From positions 1 to 64,000 of the forward strand of contig CBIHOF010000006.1 of NCBI GenBank assembly GCA_966211955.1: a DNA stretch of 64,000 bases. Reading direction: 5' to 3'. The position numbers were made by a program, and so were the translations under genes. The notes beneath the pieces are model-generated. The model was not told the origin of the DNA, searched no databases, and worked only from the letters and a program-made list of their open reading frames with translations. Shown here piece by piece: positions 32,260-41,870 of the stretch. The stretch is from Albitalea sp966211955 (GTDB lineage Bacteria > Pseudomonadota > Gammaproteobacteria > Burkholderiales > Burkholderiaceae_C). The stretch's first letter is position 1; each line of letters opens with the position of its first letter.

Positions 32260-33210
32260 GTGAAACCCACCAGCATCAGCGCTGAAGCGCTCTTCGAAGA
32301 ACACCGGCCCTCCCTGCGCTGGGAATGGATCGCGGGCCATGCCCACCCCGAGCGGCGATTCGACGAGGCGGCGGTGCGCAACGCCCAGTCGGCCGCTGAC
32401 CTGGTCGGCTATCTCAACTACATCCACCCGTACCGCGTGCAGCTTGTCGGCCGGCGCGAGGTGGCCTATCTCAGCCAGTCGACGCCCGATGTGATCGAGC
32501 GGCGCATCTCGCGCATCGTCACGCTCGAGCCGCCAGTGCTCATCGTGGCCGATGCGCAGACGCCGCCCGACAAGCTCGTGGCGATGTGTGACCGGGCCGA
32601 CATCCCGCTCTTCGTCACGGATGAGTCGGCCGGCCATGTCATCGACGTGGTGCGCGGCTACCTGGGCCAGCTCTTCGCGGAGCGCACCACGCGCCACGGC
32701 GTGTTCATGGACATCCTGGGCCTGGGCGTGCTGCTCACGGGCGAATCGGGCCTCGGAAAGAGCGAACTCGGCCTGGAATTGATCTCCCGCGGACACGGCC
32801 TCGTGGCCGACGATGCGGTCGATCTCTACCGCGTGTCACAGACCTCGCTGGACGGCCGCTGCCCCGAGCTGCTGCTCAACCTGCTCGAAGTGCGCGGCAT
32901 CGGCCTGCTGGACATCAAGGCCATCTTCGGCGAGACGGCGGTGCGCCGGAAGATGCGGCTCAAGCTCATCGTGCACCTCGTGCGCAAGGAGACGCTGGAG
33001 CGCGAGTTCGAACGGCTGCCGTACGAGCCGCTGTACGAGGACATCCTCGACGTGCCCGTGCGCAAGGTGGTGATCGCGGTGGATGCCGGCCGAAACCTGG
33101 CCGTGCTGGTGGAGGCTGCGGTGCGCAATACGATCCTGCAACTGCGCGGCATCGACACTTACCGCGAATTCATCGAGCGGCACCAGAAGGCGATGACCAA
33201 ACCCGAATGA
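32260..33210 (+). CDS. hprK: HPr(Ser) kinase/phosphorylase
   Basis: A 316-residue bifunctional enzyme that phosphorylates and dephosphorylates HPr on serine in response to metabolite levels. The Walker A P-loop is GESGLGKS (161-168), preceded by the catalytic His146 (TRHGVFMD), and EVRGIGLLDIKAIFGE is the HprK family signature. The start is GTG 32260. It lies 77 bases after ptsN, the usual betaproteobacterial order. Proteobacterial HprK links sugar-PTS components to regulation rather than to sugar uptake. Confidence 0.96.
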   Translation: MKPTSISAEALFEEHRPSLRWEWIAGHAHPERRFDEAAVRNAQSAADLVGYLNYIHPYRVQLVGRREVAYLSQSTPDVIERRISRIVTLEPPVLIVADAQTPPDKLVAMCDRADIPLFVTDESAGHVIDVVRGYLGQLFAERTTRHGVFMDILGLGVLLTGESGLGKSELGLELISRGHGLVADDAVDLYRVSQTSLDGRCPELLLNLLEVRGIGLLDIKAIFGETAVRRKMRLKLIVHLVRKETLEREFERLPYEPLYEDILDVPVRKVVIAVDAGRNLAVLVEAAVRNTILQLRGIDTYREFIERHQKAMTKPE

Positions 33211-33214
33211 ATGG

Positions 33215-33295
33215 GGCCCCCCAGTCGCTGCGCTCCTGCCCCCGAGGGGCGCCGCCTGGCGGACCGGCGAAGCCGGTCCCGCGGGCGTGGCTTGA
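33215..33295 (-). repeat. Dispersed hairpin repeat, copy 2
   Basis: Inverse-orientation copy of the element at 9814-9894, beginning 4 bases after the hprK stop and lying between the convergent 3' ends of hprK and fur. Both palindromes are kept: GCCCCCGAGGGGC and GACCGGCGAAGCCGGTC. The second loop has changed to GAA while the stem remains paired. Confidence 0.82.
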
Positions 33296-33334
33296 TGGGG
33301 CCAGGCGCTTCGCTTTCTGGCTTTCGCGCGTGGG

Positions 33335-33766
33335 CTATTTCGAGGTTCTGTGGGGGCAATTTTTCTTCGTGCAGGCGGCGTACAGGGACAGTGAGTGCTC
33401 CTGCAGCTCGAACCCTCGGCTTTGCGCCACCGTCTTCTGCCGCTTCTCGATTTCCGCGTCGAAGAATTCCTCGACGCGGCCGCAGTCCATGCACACGAGG
33501 TGGTCGTGGTGCTTGCCCTCGTTGAGCTCGAACACCGACTTGCCGGTCTCGAAATGGTTGCGTGACAGCAGGCCGGCTTGCTCGAACTGCATGAGCACGC
33601 GGTAGACGGTGGCAAGGCCCACGTCGGAACCTTCGGCGAGCAGGACCTTGAACACGTCCTCGGCCGTCAGGTGCCGCTGGGTGGATTTCTGGAAGACCTC
33701 GAGGATCTTGATGCGTGGCAGCGTGGCCTTCAGCCCGCTGCTCTTGAGTTCGTCGGCGTGTGTCAT
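33335..33766 (-). CDS. fur: Ferric uptake regulator
   Basis: A 143-residue Fur repressor that, with Fe2+, shuts off iron uptake genes. The N-terminal winged helix (about 8-82) includes GLATVYRVLMQFEQAGLL. The metal sites include HHDHLVCMDCG and the C-terminal CTKKNCPH zinc pair. ATG 33766 (MTHADELK) is preferred over an upstream in-frame ATG at 33802. It is divergent from bamE, a conserved arrangement in betaproteobacteria. No obvious Fur box was found in the short shared promoter region. Confidence 0.96.
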   Translation of the reverse strand: MTHADELKSSGLKATLPRIKILEVFQKSTQRHLTAEDVFKVLLAEGSDVGLATVYRVLMQFEQAGLLSRNHFETGKSVFELNEGKHHDHLVCMDCGRVEEFFDAEIEKRQKTVAQSRGFELQEHSLSLYAACTKKNCPHRTSK

Positions 33767-33863
33767 GGGAGCTCCACCGCGTGTCGGCCGCCCACGGCCC
33801 ACCCGCTAGAATCGCTCGATCATATCGAGGTTGGCGCCCGCTGCCGGCGTTCCCATCGTCACC

Positions 33864-34415
33864 ATGCGTTCGCTTTCCCGTTCGTCTGTCATTTCCATGT
33901 TCGTCGCCGTGTCGTCCGCCAGCGCGATGCTGTCCGGCTGCGAATCGCTCCAGTCCTCCGACAATTTCCTCGGCGTGGTCACGCCCTACAGGGTCGAGGT
34001 GGTGCAAGGCAACGTGGTCACCAAGGAGCAGGCACAGGCGGTCAAGCCGGGCATGAACCGCGCGCAGATCCGCGACATCCTCGGCGCGCCGCTCGTCACC
34101 GACGCCTTCCACCAGAATCGCTGGGATTACGTCTTCACCATCCGCCGCCAGGGCGCCGAGCCGCAGCATCGCAGCGTCGTCGTGCTGTTCGACGGCGACA
34201 CGATGAAGAGCATCGACACCGGCGGCGAGTTGCCTGCCGAGCGTGATTTCGTCGCCTCCATCGACACCTTCAAGACGAAGCGCAATGCGCCGCCGCTGGC
34301 GCTGACCGACGATCAGGTCAAGGCGCTGCCGCTGCCGAAGAAGGCCGAGGTCGCGGAAGAGGCGGCGGCCGCCTCGGCGCCCACACGCAGCTACCCGCCG
34401 CTCGAGGCGCGCTGA
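33864..34415 (+). CDS. bamE: Outer membrane assembly lipoprotein BamE
   Basis: A 183-residue lipoprotein of the BAM complex that inserts beta-barrel proteins in the outer membrane. The signal ends in the lipobox LSGC, and the mature domain has VVTPYRVEVVQGNVVT, GMNRAQIRDILGAPLVTD and WDYVFTIRR, all typical of SmpA/OmlA. The C-terminal Ala/Glu-rich tail is longer than usual. ATG 33864 is chosen because it leaves a basic signal start (MRSLSRSS); ATG 33897 is possible. It is divergent from fur and overlaps dapB by one base. A TAGAAT -10-like site lies upstream at about 33807. Confidence 0.94.
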   Translation: MRSLSRSSVISMFVAVSSASAMLSGCESLQSSDNFLGVVTPYRVEVVQGNVVTKEQAQAVKPGMNRAQIRDILGAPLVTDAFHQNRWDYVFTIRRQGAEPQHRSVVVLFDGDTMKSIDTGGELPAERDFVASIDTFKTKRNAPPLALTDDQVKALPLPKKAEVAEEAAAASAPTRSYPPLEAR

Positions 34416-35218
34416 TGCAGCCGCTGCGCATTGCCATCGCCGGCGCGTCCGGCCGCATGGGCCGCATGCTCATCGAAGCCGTGAGCGACGCCGAAGGCCT
34501 TGTGCTGGCGGGCGCGCTCGACATGCCCGGCTCGCCCGCAATCGGCGTTGATGCCACTGCGTTCCTCGGCAAGACGAGCGGCGTGGCGATCACCTCCGAT
34601 CTCGATGCAGGCCTGGCCAATTCGCAAGTCCTGATCGACTTCACCCGGCCCGAGGGCACGATGGCGCACCTCGCCGCCTGCGACAAGCTCGGGGTGAAGC
34701 TGGTCATCGGAACCACGGGCTTCAGCGAGGCGCAGAAGACGCAGATCACTGAACACGCACGCCGCGTGGCAGTCATGATGGCGCCCAACATGAGCGTCGG
34801 CGTGAACGTGGTGCTCAAGCTGCTGCAGACAGCGGCCCGCGCGCTCGACCATGGCTTCGACATCGAGGTGATCGAGGCGCACCACCGCCACAAGGTCGAT
34901 GCACCCAGCGGCACCGCGCTCGCGCTCGGCGAGGCAGTCGCCAAGACGCTCGGCCGCGACCTGAAGGACTGCGCCGTGTATGGCCGCGAGGGCATCACCG
35001 GCGAGCGCGACCCGTCCACCATCGGCTTTGCCACGGTGCGCGGCGGCGACATCATCGGCGACCACACCGTGCTCTTCGCGGGCATCGGCGAGCGCATCGA
35101 GATCACGCACAAGGCCACCAGCCGCGCCGTGTTCGCCCAGGGCGCCCTGCGTGCCGCGCGCTTCCTAGCCGGGCAGCCTGCGGGCCTGTTCAGCATGGAC
35201 GACGTCCTCGGCATCTGA
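34415..35218 (+). CDS. dapB: 4-hydroxy-tetrahydrodipicolinate reductase
   Basis: A 267-residue enzyme of the diaminopimelate/lysine pathway, reducing hydroxy-tetrahydrodipicolinate with NAD(P)H. The nucleotide motif IAGASGRMGRML opens the protein. The catalytic EAHHRHKVDAPSGTA motif is in the centre, and PNMSVGVNVV is conserved. The start overlaps the bamE stop (TGATG). The product feeds peptidoglycan and lysine synthesis. Confidence 0.97.
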   Translation: MQPLRIAIAGASGRMGRMLIEAVSDAEGLVLAGALDMPGSPAIGVDATAFLGKTSGVAITSDLDAGLANSQVLIDFTRPEGTMAHLAACDKLGVKLVIGTTGFSEAQKTQITEHARRVAVMMAPNMSVGVNVVLKLLQTAARALDHGFDIEVIEAHHRHKVDAPSGTALALGEAVAKTLGRDLKDCAVYGREGITGERDPSTIGFATVRGGDIIGDHTVLFAGIGERIEITHKATSRAVFAQGALRAARFLAGQPAGLFSMDDVLGI

Positions 35219-35246
35219 ATCACAGCTTGGCACCGAAAGGCCACCG

Positions 35247-35924
35247 ATGAGCGGCTTGCAGCACTTCTGGCAACAAGGCGACGCCATCACGCGCAGCGTG
35301 GCGGTGCTCCTGCTCTTGATGTCCATCAGCGCGTGGGTGGTGATCTTCTGGAAGGGCTGGCTCCTGCGCCGCGTGCGCCTGGACATCAACCGCGCCGTGC
35401 CCGCCTTCTGGGCCGCGGCCGACCTGCAGACCGGCCGCGACCAGCTCGTGGCATTCGACCGCGAAGGCGTGCTCGAACCTCTGCTGAGCGCTGCGATGGC
35501 AGCGCCCAATGCCAACACGCTCGAAGCCCGCGGCCACGTCGATTCGCAGCTCACGCGCCGCCTGCGCGACGCGCTGCATGCGGTGCTGGCGCAGCTGCAA
35601 TACGGCCAGGTGCTGCTCGCCTCCATCGGCAGCACGGCACCGTTCATCGGCCTCTTCGGCACGGTCTGGGGCATCTACAACGCGCTGGGCGCCATCTCCT
35701 CGGCCGGCTCCATCACCATCGAGCGCGTCTCCGGCCCGGTCGGTGAGGCGCTGGTGATGACCGCCGCCGGCCTCGCGGTGGCGATTCCCGCGGTGCTGGC
35801 CTACAACATCTTCGGCAAGCGAGTGGCCGCGAGCGAGGCCGACCTCGAAGGCTTCGCGCATGACCTGCGCGAGATGATCACCGACGCTGCCGCCCGGCCC
35901 GCTGCGGCCCAGTCCGCCGCCTGA
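35247..35924 (+). CDS. exbB: ExbB/TolQ/MotA-type proton channel protein
   Basis: A 225-residue inner-membrane protein with three helices: about 16-36 (VAVLLLLMSISAWVVIFW), about 125-150 (GSTAPFIGLFGTVWGIYNAL) and about 165-185 (GEALVMTAAGLAVAIPAVL). These carry the family's channel-forming motifs. With the ExbD-like product of the next gene, it should form a proton-driven motor energising TonB-dependent or Tol-like work. No tonB is adjacent. Position next to fur fits iron uptake, but TolQ-like use cannot be excluded. Confidence 0.9.
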   Translation: MSGLQHFWQQGDAITRSVAVLLLLMSISAWVVIFWKGWLLRRVRLDINRAVPAFWAAADLQTGRDQLVAFDREGVLEPLLSAAMAAPNANTLEARGHVDSQLTRRLRDALHAVLAQLQYGQVLLASIGSTAPFIGLFGTVWGIYNALGAISSAGSITIERVSGPVGEALVMTAAGLAVAIPAVLAYNIFGKRVAASEADLEGFAHDLREMITDAAARPAAAQSAA

Positions 35925-35932
35925 GCACCGCC

Positions 35933-36349
<417 letters not shown>

Positions 36350-36351
36350 AG

Positions 36352-36374
36352 AAGGCGGGCACGTGGCCCGCCTT
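36352..36374. terminator. Terminator after exbD
   Basis: AAGGCGGGC pairs perfectly with GCCCGCCTT across a 5-base loop (ACGTG), followed by a T-rich stretch (GTTTCTT). The convergent S9 peptidase gene ends just beyond, and the symmetric stem could serve both strands, although the T-run favours the plus strand. Confidence 0.88.
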
Positions 36375-36391
36375 GTTTCTTCACGCCGTGT

Positions 36392-38335
36392 TCAGGACTG
36401 GGGTTTCAGGTATTTGGCGAAGAACTCTTCCATCGCGCCATAGAACTCGAACTGGTTCTCCTCGTTGTGGAAGCCATGGCCTTCGTTGTCCTTGACCATG
36501 TAGCGCACTTCCACGCCGCGCTTCTTCAGCGCCTCCACCACCTGATCGCTCTCCGCCTTGTTCACCCGCGGGTCGCGCGCACCCTGGGCGATGAACAGCG
36601 GCGTCTTGATCTTGTCCACGTTCAGCGCCGGTGAGGTGGCGGCAAGGCGCTCCTTGTCGCGCTCGGGGTGCCCGACCATCGCCTGCATCTTCTCGAGCAT
36701 CGGCTTCCAGTAGGGCGGGATGGTGTTCATGAAGGTGAAGAGGTTGCTCACGCCCACGTAGTCGACCGCAGCCGCATACAGGTCGGGGGTGAAGGTGACC
36801 CCCGCAAGCGTGGTGTAGCCGCCGTAGCTGCCGCCGTAGATGCCCACGCGCTTGGGGTCGGCGATGCCTTGCTTGATGAGCCACTGCACGCCATCGGTCA
36901 CGTCGTCCTGCATCTTCAGGCCCCACTGGCCGAAACTCGCTTCCCAGAACTGCCGGCCGAAGCCGGTGGAGCCGCGGAAGTTCATCTGCAGCACGCAGTA
37001 GCCGCGATTGGCGAGGAACTGCACCTCGGGGTTGTAGCCCCAGAGGTCGCGCGCCCACGGGCCGCCGTGCGGGTTGACGATGCACGGCAGGTTCTTGTCG
37101 CCGCGGCCCACCGGCAACGTGAGGTAGCCGTTGATCTTCAGGCCGTCGCGGCTGGTGTAGCTCACCGGCGTCATCGGCGCCATGTCGCGCTCGGGGATGG
37201 ACGGATTGATGTCGGCGAGCTTGGCGAGCGTGCCGGCCTTCGCGTCGTAGACGTAGCGAGTGCCGGGTGTCTTGTCGTTGGAGGCGGCGACGATGAACTT
37301 GTCCTCGGCACGGGTCGCGCTCTGCAGCGTGATCTCGTAGCCCGGCAGCTTGGCCTCGAGCTGGCCATACAAGGCCTCGTCCTTCGCATCGAAGAACCGG
37401 TGCCCGGTCTTGGCCGTCTGGAAATCGGCGTGCGTCAGCACCTTGCGCAGGCGCGACCATTCCGCGCCGACGAGGTCTGCCTCGGGGTGTTCGTACAGCA
37501 CCTTTTCAGCATCGGGCCTGGCCGGGTCGATGAGCACCAGCGCCGACTTGTCGCGGCCGCGGTTGGACAGCGCATACAGCCGCTTGTTGTCGGCGGTGAA
37601 GAAGAGCGGGTTGACCTCGGTCTTGAAGTCGGTGGTGACGATGGTCTTGAACGCGCCGGTGGCCCCGGTGCGGTACAGCAAGGACGTGTCGGTGCCATCG
37701 CTCGTGGTGGCCACGCGCACGCGGCCGGCGTGGTCGGTGGTCCAGGACACGACGTTGCCCGGGTTCCGGGCCACGAGCGTCGCACGGCCGGTCTTCAGGC
37801 TCACGCGGAAGATGTCGAACACCTTCGGGTCGCGCTTGTTGTGGCTGATGAGCACGTGGTCCGGGTCGTCGGGCAGGTCGTTCTCCAGCGATGCGCGCAC
37901 GCCGGGGTAGGGCGTCAGGTCTTCCACCTTGCCGGTGCGGGTGTCCACCGACACCACGTGGAAGTTCTCGTCGCCGCCGAAATCCTTCACGTAGAGGATG
38001 TGGTTGCTGCCCTTCCAGAAATACTGGCCGATGTCGCGTGCGGTCTCCTGCGTCAGCTGCCGGGGCTCACCCTGCGGCTCGCTGCCCTTGAGCGGCTGCA
38101 CGAAGATGTTGCGCCGGCGCGCCTCGCCCGTGGGCTGCATGAAACTCAGGGTCTTGCCGTCCTCGGAGAGGCGGAAGAAGGCCTTGGGCGAGTTCTTGAA
38201 GAAATCCTTGACGGGGTAGGCCGGCGGCGTGGCTGCCGGGGCGGGGGCGCCAGCCTGGGCGAAGGCGCTTGCCGCACAGCTCGTGGCCACGGCGAGCGCT
38301 GCCGCCATGTGTGCGGCCGATCGGACGAGGGTCAT
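36392..38335 (-). CDS. Secreted S9 family (prolyl oligopeptidase-like) peptidase
   Basis: A 647-residue exported serine peptidase. A signal peptide (ending near SAFA-QA) leads into a WD40-like beta-propeller region (about 50-390). The C-terminal alpha/beta-hydrolase has the nucleophile Ser in GIYGGSYGGYTT, Asp in GARDPRVNK and His in DNEGHGFHNEEN, a full triad. Family members cleave short peptides or acyl-peptides in the periplasm. I chose ATG 38335 because a perfect AGGAGG lies six bases upstream; the frame is open to 38395. It is convergent to exbD. Confidence 0.93.
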   Translation of the reverse strand: MTLVRSAAHMAAALAVATSCAASAFAQAGAPAPAATPPAYPVKDFFKNSPKAFFRLSEDGKTLSFMQPTGEARRRNIFVQPLKGSEPQGEPRQLTQETARDIGQYFWKGSNHILYVKDFGGDENFHVVSVDTRTGKVEDLTPYPGVRASLENDLPDDPDHVLISHNKRDPKVFDIFRVSLKTGRATLVARNPGNVVSWTTDHAGRVRVATTSDGTDTSLLYRTGATGAFKTIVTTDFKTEVNPLFFTADNKRLYALSNRGRDKSALVLIDPARPDAEKVLYEHPEADLVGAEWSRLRKVLTHADFQTAKTGHRFFDAKDEALYGQLEAKLPGYEITLQSATRAEDKFIVAASNDKTPGTRYVYDAKAGTLAKLADINPSIPERDMAPMTPVSYTSRDGLKINGYLTLPVGRGDKNLPCIVNPHGGPWARDLWGYNPEVQFLANRGYCVLQMNFRGSTGFGRQFWEASFGQWGLKMQDDVTDGVQWLIKQGIADPKRVGIYGGSYGGYTTLAGVTFTPDLYAAAVDYVGVSNLFTFMNTIPPYWKPMLEKMQAMVGHPERDKERLAATSPALNVDKIKTPLFIAQGARDPRVNKAESDQVVEALKKRGVEVRYMVKDNEGHGFHNEENQFEFYGAMEEFFAKYLKPQS

Positions 38336-38485
38336 GGAAAACCTCCTGATCTTGTGAGGGCCGCATGATGCGCCGGCTGCACGCCCCTGCGCCATCCCAT
38401 GCGATGAACCGCCGTCCGGCGGGGATGGACTGCAAATGCAGGGGTTCCGGCATCGAGCGGCGCCGGAATGCGAGGGTCCGCTTCC

Positions 38486-38491
38486 TATAAT
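38486..38491 (+). promoter_or_regulatory. Candidate -10 element before leuS
   Basis: A perfect TATAAT lies 78 bases before the leuS start. No clear -35 is present 16-18 bases upstream, so strength is uncertain. Confidence 0.45.
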
Positions 38492-38568
38492 CTGCCGACT
38501 CTTTCCGGCCGACTGAACGCCCCACCGGAACGTCCCCTCATCCAGTCGGCCAGCCTGGCCCCACCCGC

Positions 38569-41217
38569 ATGAATCCTGACTTCAAACCCGACGAGATCGA
38601 GAGCGCCGCCCAGGCTGCCTGGAACGCCCGCGACGCCTACCGCGTGAACGAGGACGCCTCGCGCCCCAAGTTCTACGCCTGCTCGATGCTGCCCTACCCC
38701 AGCGGCAAGCTGCACATGGGGCACGTGCGCAACTACACCATCAACGACATGATGGCCCGCTACCTGCGCATGAAGGGCTTCAACGTCCTCATGCCCATGG
38801 GCTGGGACGCCTTCGGCCTGCCTGCGGAAAACGCCGCCATCGACAAGAACGTGGCGCCTGCCCAATGGACGCGCGACAACATCGCCGACATGAAGTCGCA
38901 GATGCAGCCGCTGGGCCTCGCCTTCGACTGGTCGCGCGAGATCGCGACCTGCGACCCGGCGTACTACAAGTGGAACCAGTGGTTCTTCCTGAAGATGCTG
39001 GAGAAGGGCCTGGCCTACAAGAAGACGCAGGTCGTCAACTGGGACCCGGTCGACCAGACCGTGCTCGCCAACGAGCAGGTGGTGGACGGCAAGGGTTGGC
39101 GAAGCGGGGCGCCGGTCGAGCGCCGCGAGATTCCCGGCTACTACCTCGCGATCACGCAGTACGCCGATGAGCTGCTGGCCAACGTGGCCGACCCCGCCGC
39201 GCCCAACTACCTGAGCGGCTGGCCCGAGCGCGTGAGGCTGATGCAGGAGCACTGGATCGGCAGGAGCGAAGGCGTGCGGTTCGCCTTCCCGCACGAGATC
39301 AAGGACGAGCGCGGCCAGCTCATCCAGGACGGTCGCCTCTGGGTCTTCACCACGCGCGCCGACACCATCATGGGCGTCACCTTCTGCGCCGTGGCGGCCG
39401 AGCATCCGCTGGCCACGCATGCCGCCAAGACCAACCCCAAGCTCGCCGCTTTCATCGAGCAGTGCAAGAAGGGCGGCACCACCGAGGCCGAGCTCGCCCT
39501 GAAAGAGAAAGAGGGCCTGCCCACGGGGCTCTTCGTCAAGCATCCGCTGACCGACGAGCCGGTGGAGGTGTGGGTCGGCAACTACGTGCTCATGGGCTAT
39601 GGCGACGGCGCCGTCATGGGCGTGCCGGCGCATGACGAGCGCGACTTCGCCTTCGCCAAGAAGTACGGCATCGACATCCTGCAGGTCATCGCCGTCGACG
39701 AGGAAGAGTTCAGCTACGACCACTGGCAGGATTGGTACGGCGACAAGCAGCGCGGCTTCACCATCAACTCCGACAACTTCAGCGGCATGCCGTACAAGGT
39801 GGCGGTGGATGCGGTGGCGGCGGCGCTCGCGGCCCGCGGCCTGGGCGACAAGAAGACCACCTGGCGCCTGCGCGACTGGGGCATCAGCCGCCAGCGCTAC
39901 TGGGGCACGCCGATCCCCATCATCCATTGCCCCAAGTGCGGCGACGTGCCCGTGCCCGAGAAGGACCTGCCCGTCCTGCTGCCCGAAGATCTCGTGCCCG
40001 ACGGCAGCGGCAACCCGCTCAACAAGAGCGCGAACTTCCTGAACGTGGCCTGCCCGAAGTGCGGCGCCGATGCGAAGCGCGAGACCGACACGATGGACAC
40101 CTTCGTGGATTCGGCCTGGTACTACATGCGCTATTGCTGCCCGGACAGCCACGACAAGATGGTGGACGAGCGCAACGATTACTGGATGCCGATGGACCAG
40201 TACATCGGCGGCATCGAACATGCGGTGCTGCACCTGCTGTATGCGCGCTTCTGGACGAAGGCCATGCGCGACATCGGCCTCGTGACGTTCGACGAGCCCT
40301 TCACCAAGCTCTTCACGCAGGGCATGCTGCTCAACGAGAGCTACTACCGCGAAATCGGGCCGAACAAGTTCCGCTGGTTCTATCCGAGCGAAGTGGTCGT
40401 CCAGTACGACGACAAGGGCCACCCCGTGGGTGCGACCGCGAAGGAAGACGGCGAGCGCGTCGAGCTTGGCGGCATCGAGAAGATGTCCAAGTCCAAGAAC
40501 AACGTGGTCGAGCCGCGCGACATCATCGCGCGCTTCGGTGCCGACACCGCGCGGCTGTTCACGATGTTCGCGGGCCCGCCGGACCAGAGCGCGGCGTGGT
40601 CGGACACCGGCGCCGAAGGCTCCTTCCGCTACCTTCGCCGCCTGTGGAATTTCGGCGTGAAGCATGCCGATCGCATCCAGCGCGCCGGTCACAACCACGA
40701 AGGCCTTTCCGCCGGCGCGAAGGACTTGCGCCGCGAGGTGCACACCCTGCTGCGCCAGATCAGCCACGACTACGACCGCCTGCAATACAACACCGTGGTG
40801 TCGGGCGCGATGAAGCTGCTCAATGCGCTCGAAGGCGCGAAGCTCGCGGACACGGCCGCCGACGACGCGGCGCTGCGCGAGGCAGTGAGTGTGCTGCTGC
40901 GTGGGCTGTACCCGGCCGCGCCGCACATCGCCCACGGTCTGTGGACGGAGCTTGGCTACGCGAAGGTGCATGGCGACCTGATGGACGTCGACTGGCCCAA
41001 GGTGGACGTGGCGGCGCTGGTGCAGGACGAGATCGAGTACGTGCTGCAGGTCAACGGCAAGCTGCGCGGCTCGGTGAAGGTGCCGGCGTCGGCGGAGAAG
41101 TCGGCCATCGAGGCGGCCGCGTTGGCCAGCCCCGAGTTCGAAAAATTCTCCGAGGGCAAGTCGGTCAAGAAGATCGTCATGCCCCCTGGCCGCTACCTCA
41201 TCAACGTGGTGGTGTAG
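38569..41217 (+). CDS. leuS: Leucyl-tRNA synthetase
   Basis: An 882-residue class I synthetase that charges tRNA-Leu. The HIGH-type motif is in PYPSGKLHMGHVRNY (about 40-55) and KMSKSKNNV gives the second catalytic motif. An editing (CP1) domain with GVPAHDERDFAFA lies between them, and an anticodon-binding helical C-terminus follows. Length matches the family. lptE and holA follow on the same strand, a conserved order in betaproteobacteria, but a hairpin repeat separates leuS from lptE. Confidence 0.98.
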   Translation: MNPDFKPDEIESAAQAAWNARDAYRVNEDASRPKFYACSMLPYPSGKLHMGHVRNYTINDMMARYLRMKGFNVLMPMGWDAFGLPAENAAIDKNVAPAQWTRDNIADMKSQMQPLGLAFDWSREIATCDPAYYKWNQWFFLKMLEKGLAYKKTQVVNWDPVDQTVLANEQVVDGKGWRSGAPVERREIPGYYLAITQYADELLANVADPAAPNYLSGWPERVRLMQEHWIGRSEGVRFAFPHEIKDERGQLIQDGRLWVFTTRADTIMGVTFCAVAAEHPLATHAAKTNPKLAAFIEQCKKGGTTEAELALKEKEGLPTGLFVKHPLTDEPVEVWVGNYVLMGYGDGAVMGVPAHDERDFAFAKKYGIDILQVIAVDEEEFSYDHWQDWYGDKQRGFTINSDNFSGMPYKVAVDAVAAALAARGLGDKKTTWRLRDWGISRQRYWGTPIPIIHCPKCGDVPVPEKDLPVLLPEDLVPDGSGNPLNKSANFLNVACPKCGADAKRETDTMDTFVDSAWYYMRYCCPDSHDKMVDERNDYWMPMDQYIGGIEHAVLHLLYARFWTKAMRDIGLVTFDEPFTKLFTQGMLLNESYYREIGPNKFRWFYPSEVVVQYDDKGHPVGATAKEDGERVELGGIEKMSKSKNNVVEPRDIIARFGADTARLFTMFAGPPDQSAAWSDTGAEGSFRYLRRLWNFGVKHADRIQRAGHNHEGLSAGAKDLRREVHTLLRQISHDYDRLQYNTVVSGAMKLLNALEGAKLADTAADDAALREAVSVLLRGLYPAAPHIAHGLWTELGYAKVHGDLMDVDWPKVDVAALVQDEIEYVLQVNGKLRGSVKVPASAEKSAIEAAALASPEFEKFSEGKSVKKIVMPPGRYLINVVV

Positions 41218-41222
41218 ATGAC

Positions 41223-41303
41223 GGCCCCCCAGTCGCTGCGCTCCTGCCCCCGAGGGGCGCCACCTGGCGGACCGGCGGAGCCCGCTCCACGGGCGTTGTT
41301 TGA
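41223..41303 (-). repeat. Dispersed hairpin repeat, copy 3
   Basis: Inverse-orientation copy beginning 5 bases after the leuS stop. The GCCCCCGAGGGGC palindrome is intact. The second palindrome has drifted (ACCGGCGGAGCCCGCTCC), partly losing its stem. It lies between co-oriented genes, so it could reduce read-through from leuS to lptE. Confidence 0.8.
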
Positions 41304-41366
41304 TTCGCGCTTTGCTTCGCTTGCTCTCCCTCATCCCGGCGGACGCCGGGATCCATCGGCGTCGCC

Positions 41367-41864
41367 ATGAATACGCGTCGTGGCTTTCTCATGTCGGCCG
41401 TTGCCGCCACCACGCTCGCCGGCTGCGGCTTCGAGCTGCGGCGTGCGCCCGAGCTGCACTTCCGCTCGATCGCGCTGGCTGGCTTCGCGGCGCGCTCGCC
41501 GCTGGCCGAGGAACTGCGCCAGAACATCAACGCCAGCCAGACCACGCTGGTGGTGGAATCGCTCGGGCAGGCACAGGTGGTGCTCGACGCCATCAGCGAT
41601 GCGCGCGAGCGTGGCGTGGTGGCCAGCACGGCGGCGGGACAGGTTCGCGAACTGCAGTTGCGCACGCGCTTCGTGTTCAAGCTGCGCAGCGCCTCGGGCC
41701 GCGAGCTCATCCCGACGACCGAGCTGCTCCTCAGCCGCGACATGAGCTACAGCGAGAGCGTGGCGCTCGCCAAGGAACAGGAGGAAGCCCTGTTGTTCCG
41801 CATCATGCAAAGCGATATCGTGTCCCAAGTGATGCGGCGATTGGCCGCCGTGCAAAACCCCTGA
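41367..41864 (+). CDS. lptE: LPS-assembly lipoprotein LptE
   Basis: A 165-residue lipoprotein that plugs the LptD barrel and helps deliver LPS to the cell surface. The signal has an RR pair (TRRGFLMS) and a lipobox LAGC, and the mature protein begins CGFELRRAPELHF, typical of LptE. The C-terminal SRDMSYSESVALAKEQEEA is conserved. It precedes holA by 6 bases and its partner lptD is at 55048-57393. Confidence 0.95.
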   Translation: MNTRRGFLMSAVAATTLAGCGFELRRAPELHFRSIALAGFAARSPLAEELRQNINASQTTLVVESLGQAQVVLDAISDARERGVVASTAAGQVRELQLRTRFVFKLRSASGRELIPTTELLLSRDMSYSESVALAKEQEEALLFRIMQSDIVSQVMRRLAAVQNP

Positions 41865-41870
41865 GAGCTG

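Noticed and set aside
38485..41334. 949-codon open frame antisense to leuS
   Set aside because: Composition typical of the complement of a GC-rich gene; leuS motifs are intact on the plus strand.
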